Part shown: positions 37,986-38,837 of the stretch, piece after piece | Numbering within the stretch: position 1 is the first letter of the stretch | Layout of the letters: each line of letters starts with the position of its first letter | From: Campylobacteraceae bacterium | Lineage (GTDB): Bacteria; Campylobacterota; Campylobacteria; Campylobacterales; Campylobacteraceae | Direction: 5' to 3' | Assembly (NCBI GenBank): GCA_031255525.1 | Contig: JAIRSJ010000037.1 | Location: 1 to 38,837 of the forward strand | DNA: 38,837 nucleotides | The notes under the pieces: model-generated | What the model saw: the letters and a program-made list of their open reading frames with translations, nothing else | Told to the model about the DNA's origin: nothing | The model's database searches: none | Program-made: the position numbers and the translations under genes

Positions 37986-38774
37986 CTACAAATCTATCCA
38001 CTGTTTTAGAGTTTTTATTTTGTTGTGAGCGGTCATATCCATTTTTATCGGCGTAAGTGATACAAAGCCTTGATTTAGTGCGTATATATCAGATTTTTCA
38101 TCAACATCTCTTTGCCACATCAAAGCATCGACTCCTATCCAGTAATACTCTTCACCGCGCGGATTTTTGTTTAACAAAGCAGTACTCTCATATGTTCTGT
38201 TTCCTGTTTTTGTTACTTTATAACCCTTGCACTCTTTGGGTGCAATCGGCGGGATATTTACATTTATAAATTCTCTCATTCCGAGCGGGTAAGAGCTTTG
38301 CAAAAGTTTTTTTGCCAAATCATAAGCAACTTCACGCGCCAACTCATAGTTTAAAACATCGAGCATAGAGCGGTTATTTTTATAGTATTGCGATATGGCA
38401 AAAGATGGAATTCCATGCAAGATACCTTCCATCGCACCACCGGCAGTTCCGCTATAAGTTATATCTTCGCCTAAATTTGCACCTTTATTTATGCCGCTTA
38501 CTATCAAATCCGGTTGTTTGTCTTTTTCAAACAATGCCGTAATTGCCAGATAAACACAATCACTCGGAGTTCCATCGTCAAGCTTGAAAAAATCATCATC
38601 CACTTGTATAAACCTCAAAGGTTTTGTGACGGTAAGTGAGTGTCCGCATGCCGATTTTTCGGTAGTTGGTGCTACTATAGTAACTTGTCCCAGCGGCCTT
38701 AGTGCTTCAGCCAAAGCTAAAAGCCCAGCACTTTCATATCCATCATCGTTTGTAATTAAAATTCTCTTTTGCAC
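37986..38774 (-). CDS. surE: 5'/3'-nucleotidase SurE
   Basis: The 262-residue metal-dependent phosphatase acts on nucleoside monophosphates in stationary-phase survival. Metal ligands are visible: D10 and D11 in ITNDDG, S41 in TEKSACGHS and N96 in SGINKGANLG. The ITYSGTAGGAMEG motif (about 105-117) is intact. Length is normal. The ATG lies 63 bp from the window edge, so upstream genes cannot be judged. Confidence 0.97.
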   Translation of the reverse strand: MQKRILITNDDGYESAGLLALAEALRPLGQVTIVAPTTEKSACGHSLTVTKPLRFIQVDDDFFKLDDGTPSDCVYLAITALFEKDKQPDLIVSGINKGANLGEDITYSGTAGGAMEGILHGIPSFAISQYYKNNRSMLDVLNYELAREVAYDLAKKLLQSSYPLGMREFINVNIPPIAPKECKGYKVTKTGNRTYESTALLNKNPRGEEYYWIGVDALMWQRDVDEKSDIYALNQGFVSLTPIKMDMTAHNKIKTLKQWIDL

Positions 38775-38837
38775 AAATTTGTCCTTTTTGACATTATAAT
38801 ATCATAGCTATTGAATATTTTCCACTATAAATTCAAC

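Overview
The window is low-GC chromosomal DNA from a Campylobacterota (Epsilonproteobacteria) bacterium. The evidence is gene order and protein make-up. A minus-strand run rplU-rpmA-obgE-proB-fmt-birA-parA-parB-atpF'-atpF-atpH-atpA-atpG-atpD-atpC-tolQ/exbB-tolR/exbD-tolA-tolB-pal-cpoB matches, as I recall it, the arrangement in Campylobacter jejuni and relatives. The set hemH, DegT aminotransferase, alaS, maf and pbpA is also a recognisable epsilonproteobacterial neighbourhood. Short birA and proB products and two b-type ATP synthase subunits fit the same group. I cannot assign a genus.

Layout. 1-1238 is the distal end of a CRISPR array: 19 repeats of 30 bp and 18 complete spacers of 35-38 nt. 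Its leader and any cas genes lie off the left edge. 1330-8335 holds hemH (+), a lipoprotein of unknown function (-), a yebC regulator (-), lpxK with an overlapping DegT-family aminotransferase (-), a metallo-beta-lactamase-fold hydrolase (+) and cmoB (-). pepD (+) follows. Then comes a gene-poor stretch of about 1 kb (9684-10675) with degenerate copies of the CRISPR repeat and a 31-codon ORF that resembles the first membrane segment of SecY. 10676-13794 holds an orphan cysteine-desulfurase-like enzyme, a leucine-rich-repeat protein and a flavodoxin-fold quinone reductase. 13896-20184 is a tightly packed plus-strand operon: alaS, a four-helix membrane protein, maf, a lone ABC ATPase and a class A penicillin-binding protein.

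After a convergent intergenic region with hairpins, 20712-36955 is a compact minus-strand block. Read in its direction of transcription it goes from ribosomal proteins L21/L27 through a GTPase, proline synthesis, Met-tRNA formylation, biotin ligation and chromosome partitioning to F1/stalk ATP synthase genes and the complete Tol-Pal envelope system. The ATP synthase a and c subunits are not in the window. A terminator overlapping the rpmA stop codon probably splits L21/L27 from the rest. The right end holds an MmcQ/YjbR-family protein and surE.

The most interesting points are three: the array with pyrimidine-rich spacers, which may mean crRNAs complementary to transcripts; the relic CRISPR repeats 8.5 kb away, next to pepD; and the tiny SecY-like ORF with its own promoter-like and ribosome-binding sequences inside that relic region. 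No tRNA, rRNA, insertion sequence or prophage gene was seen.
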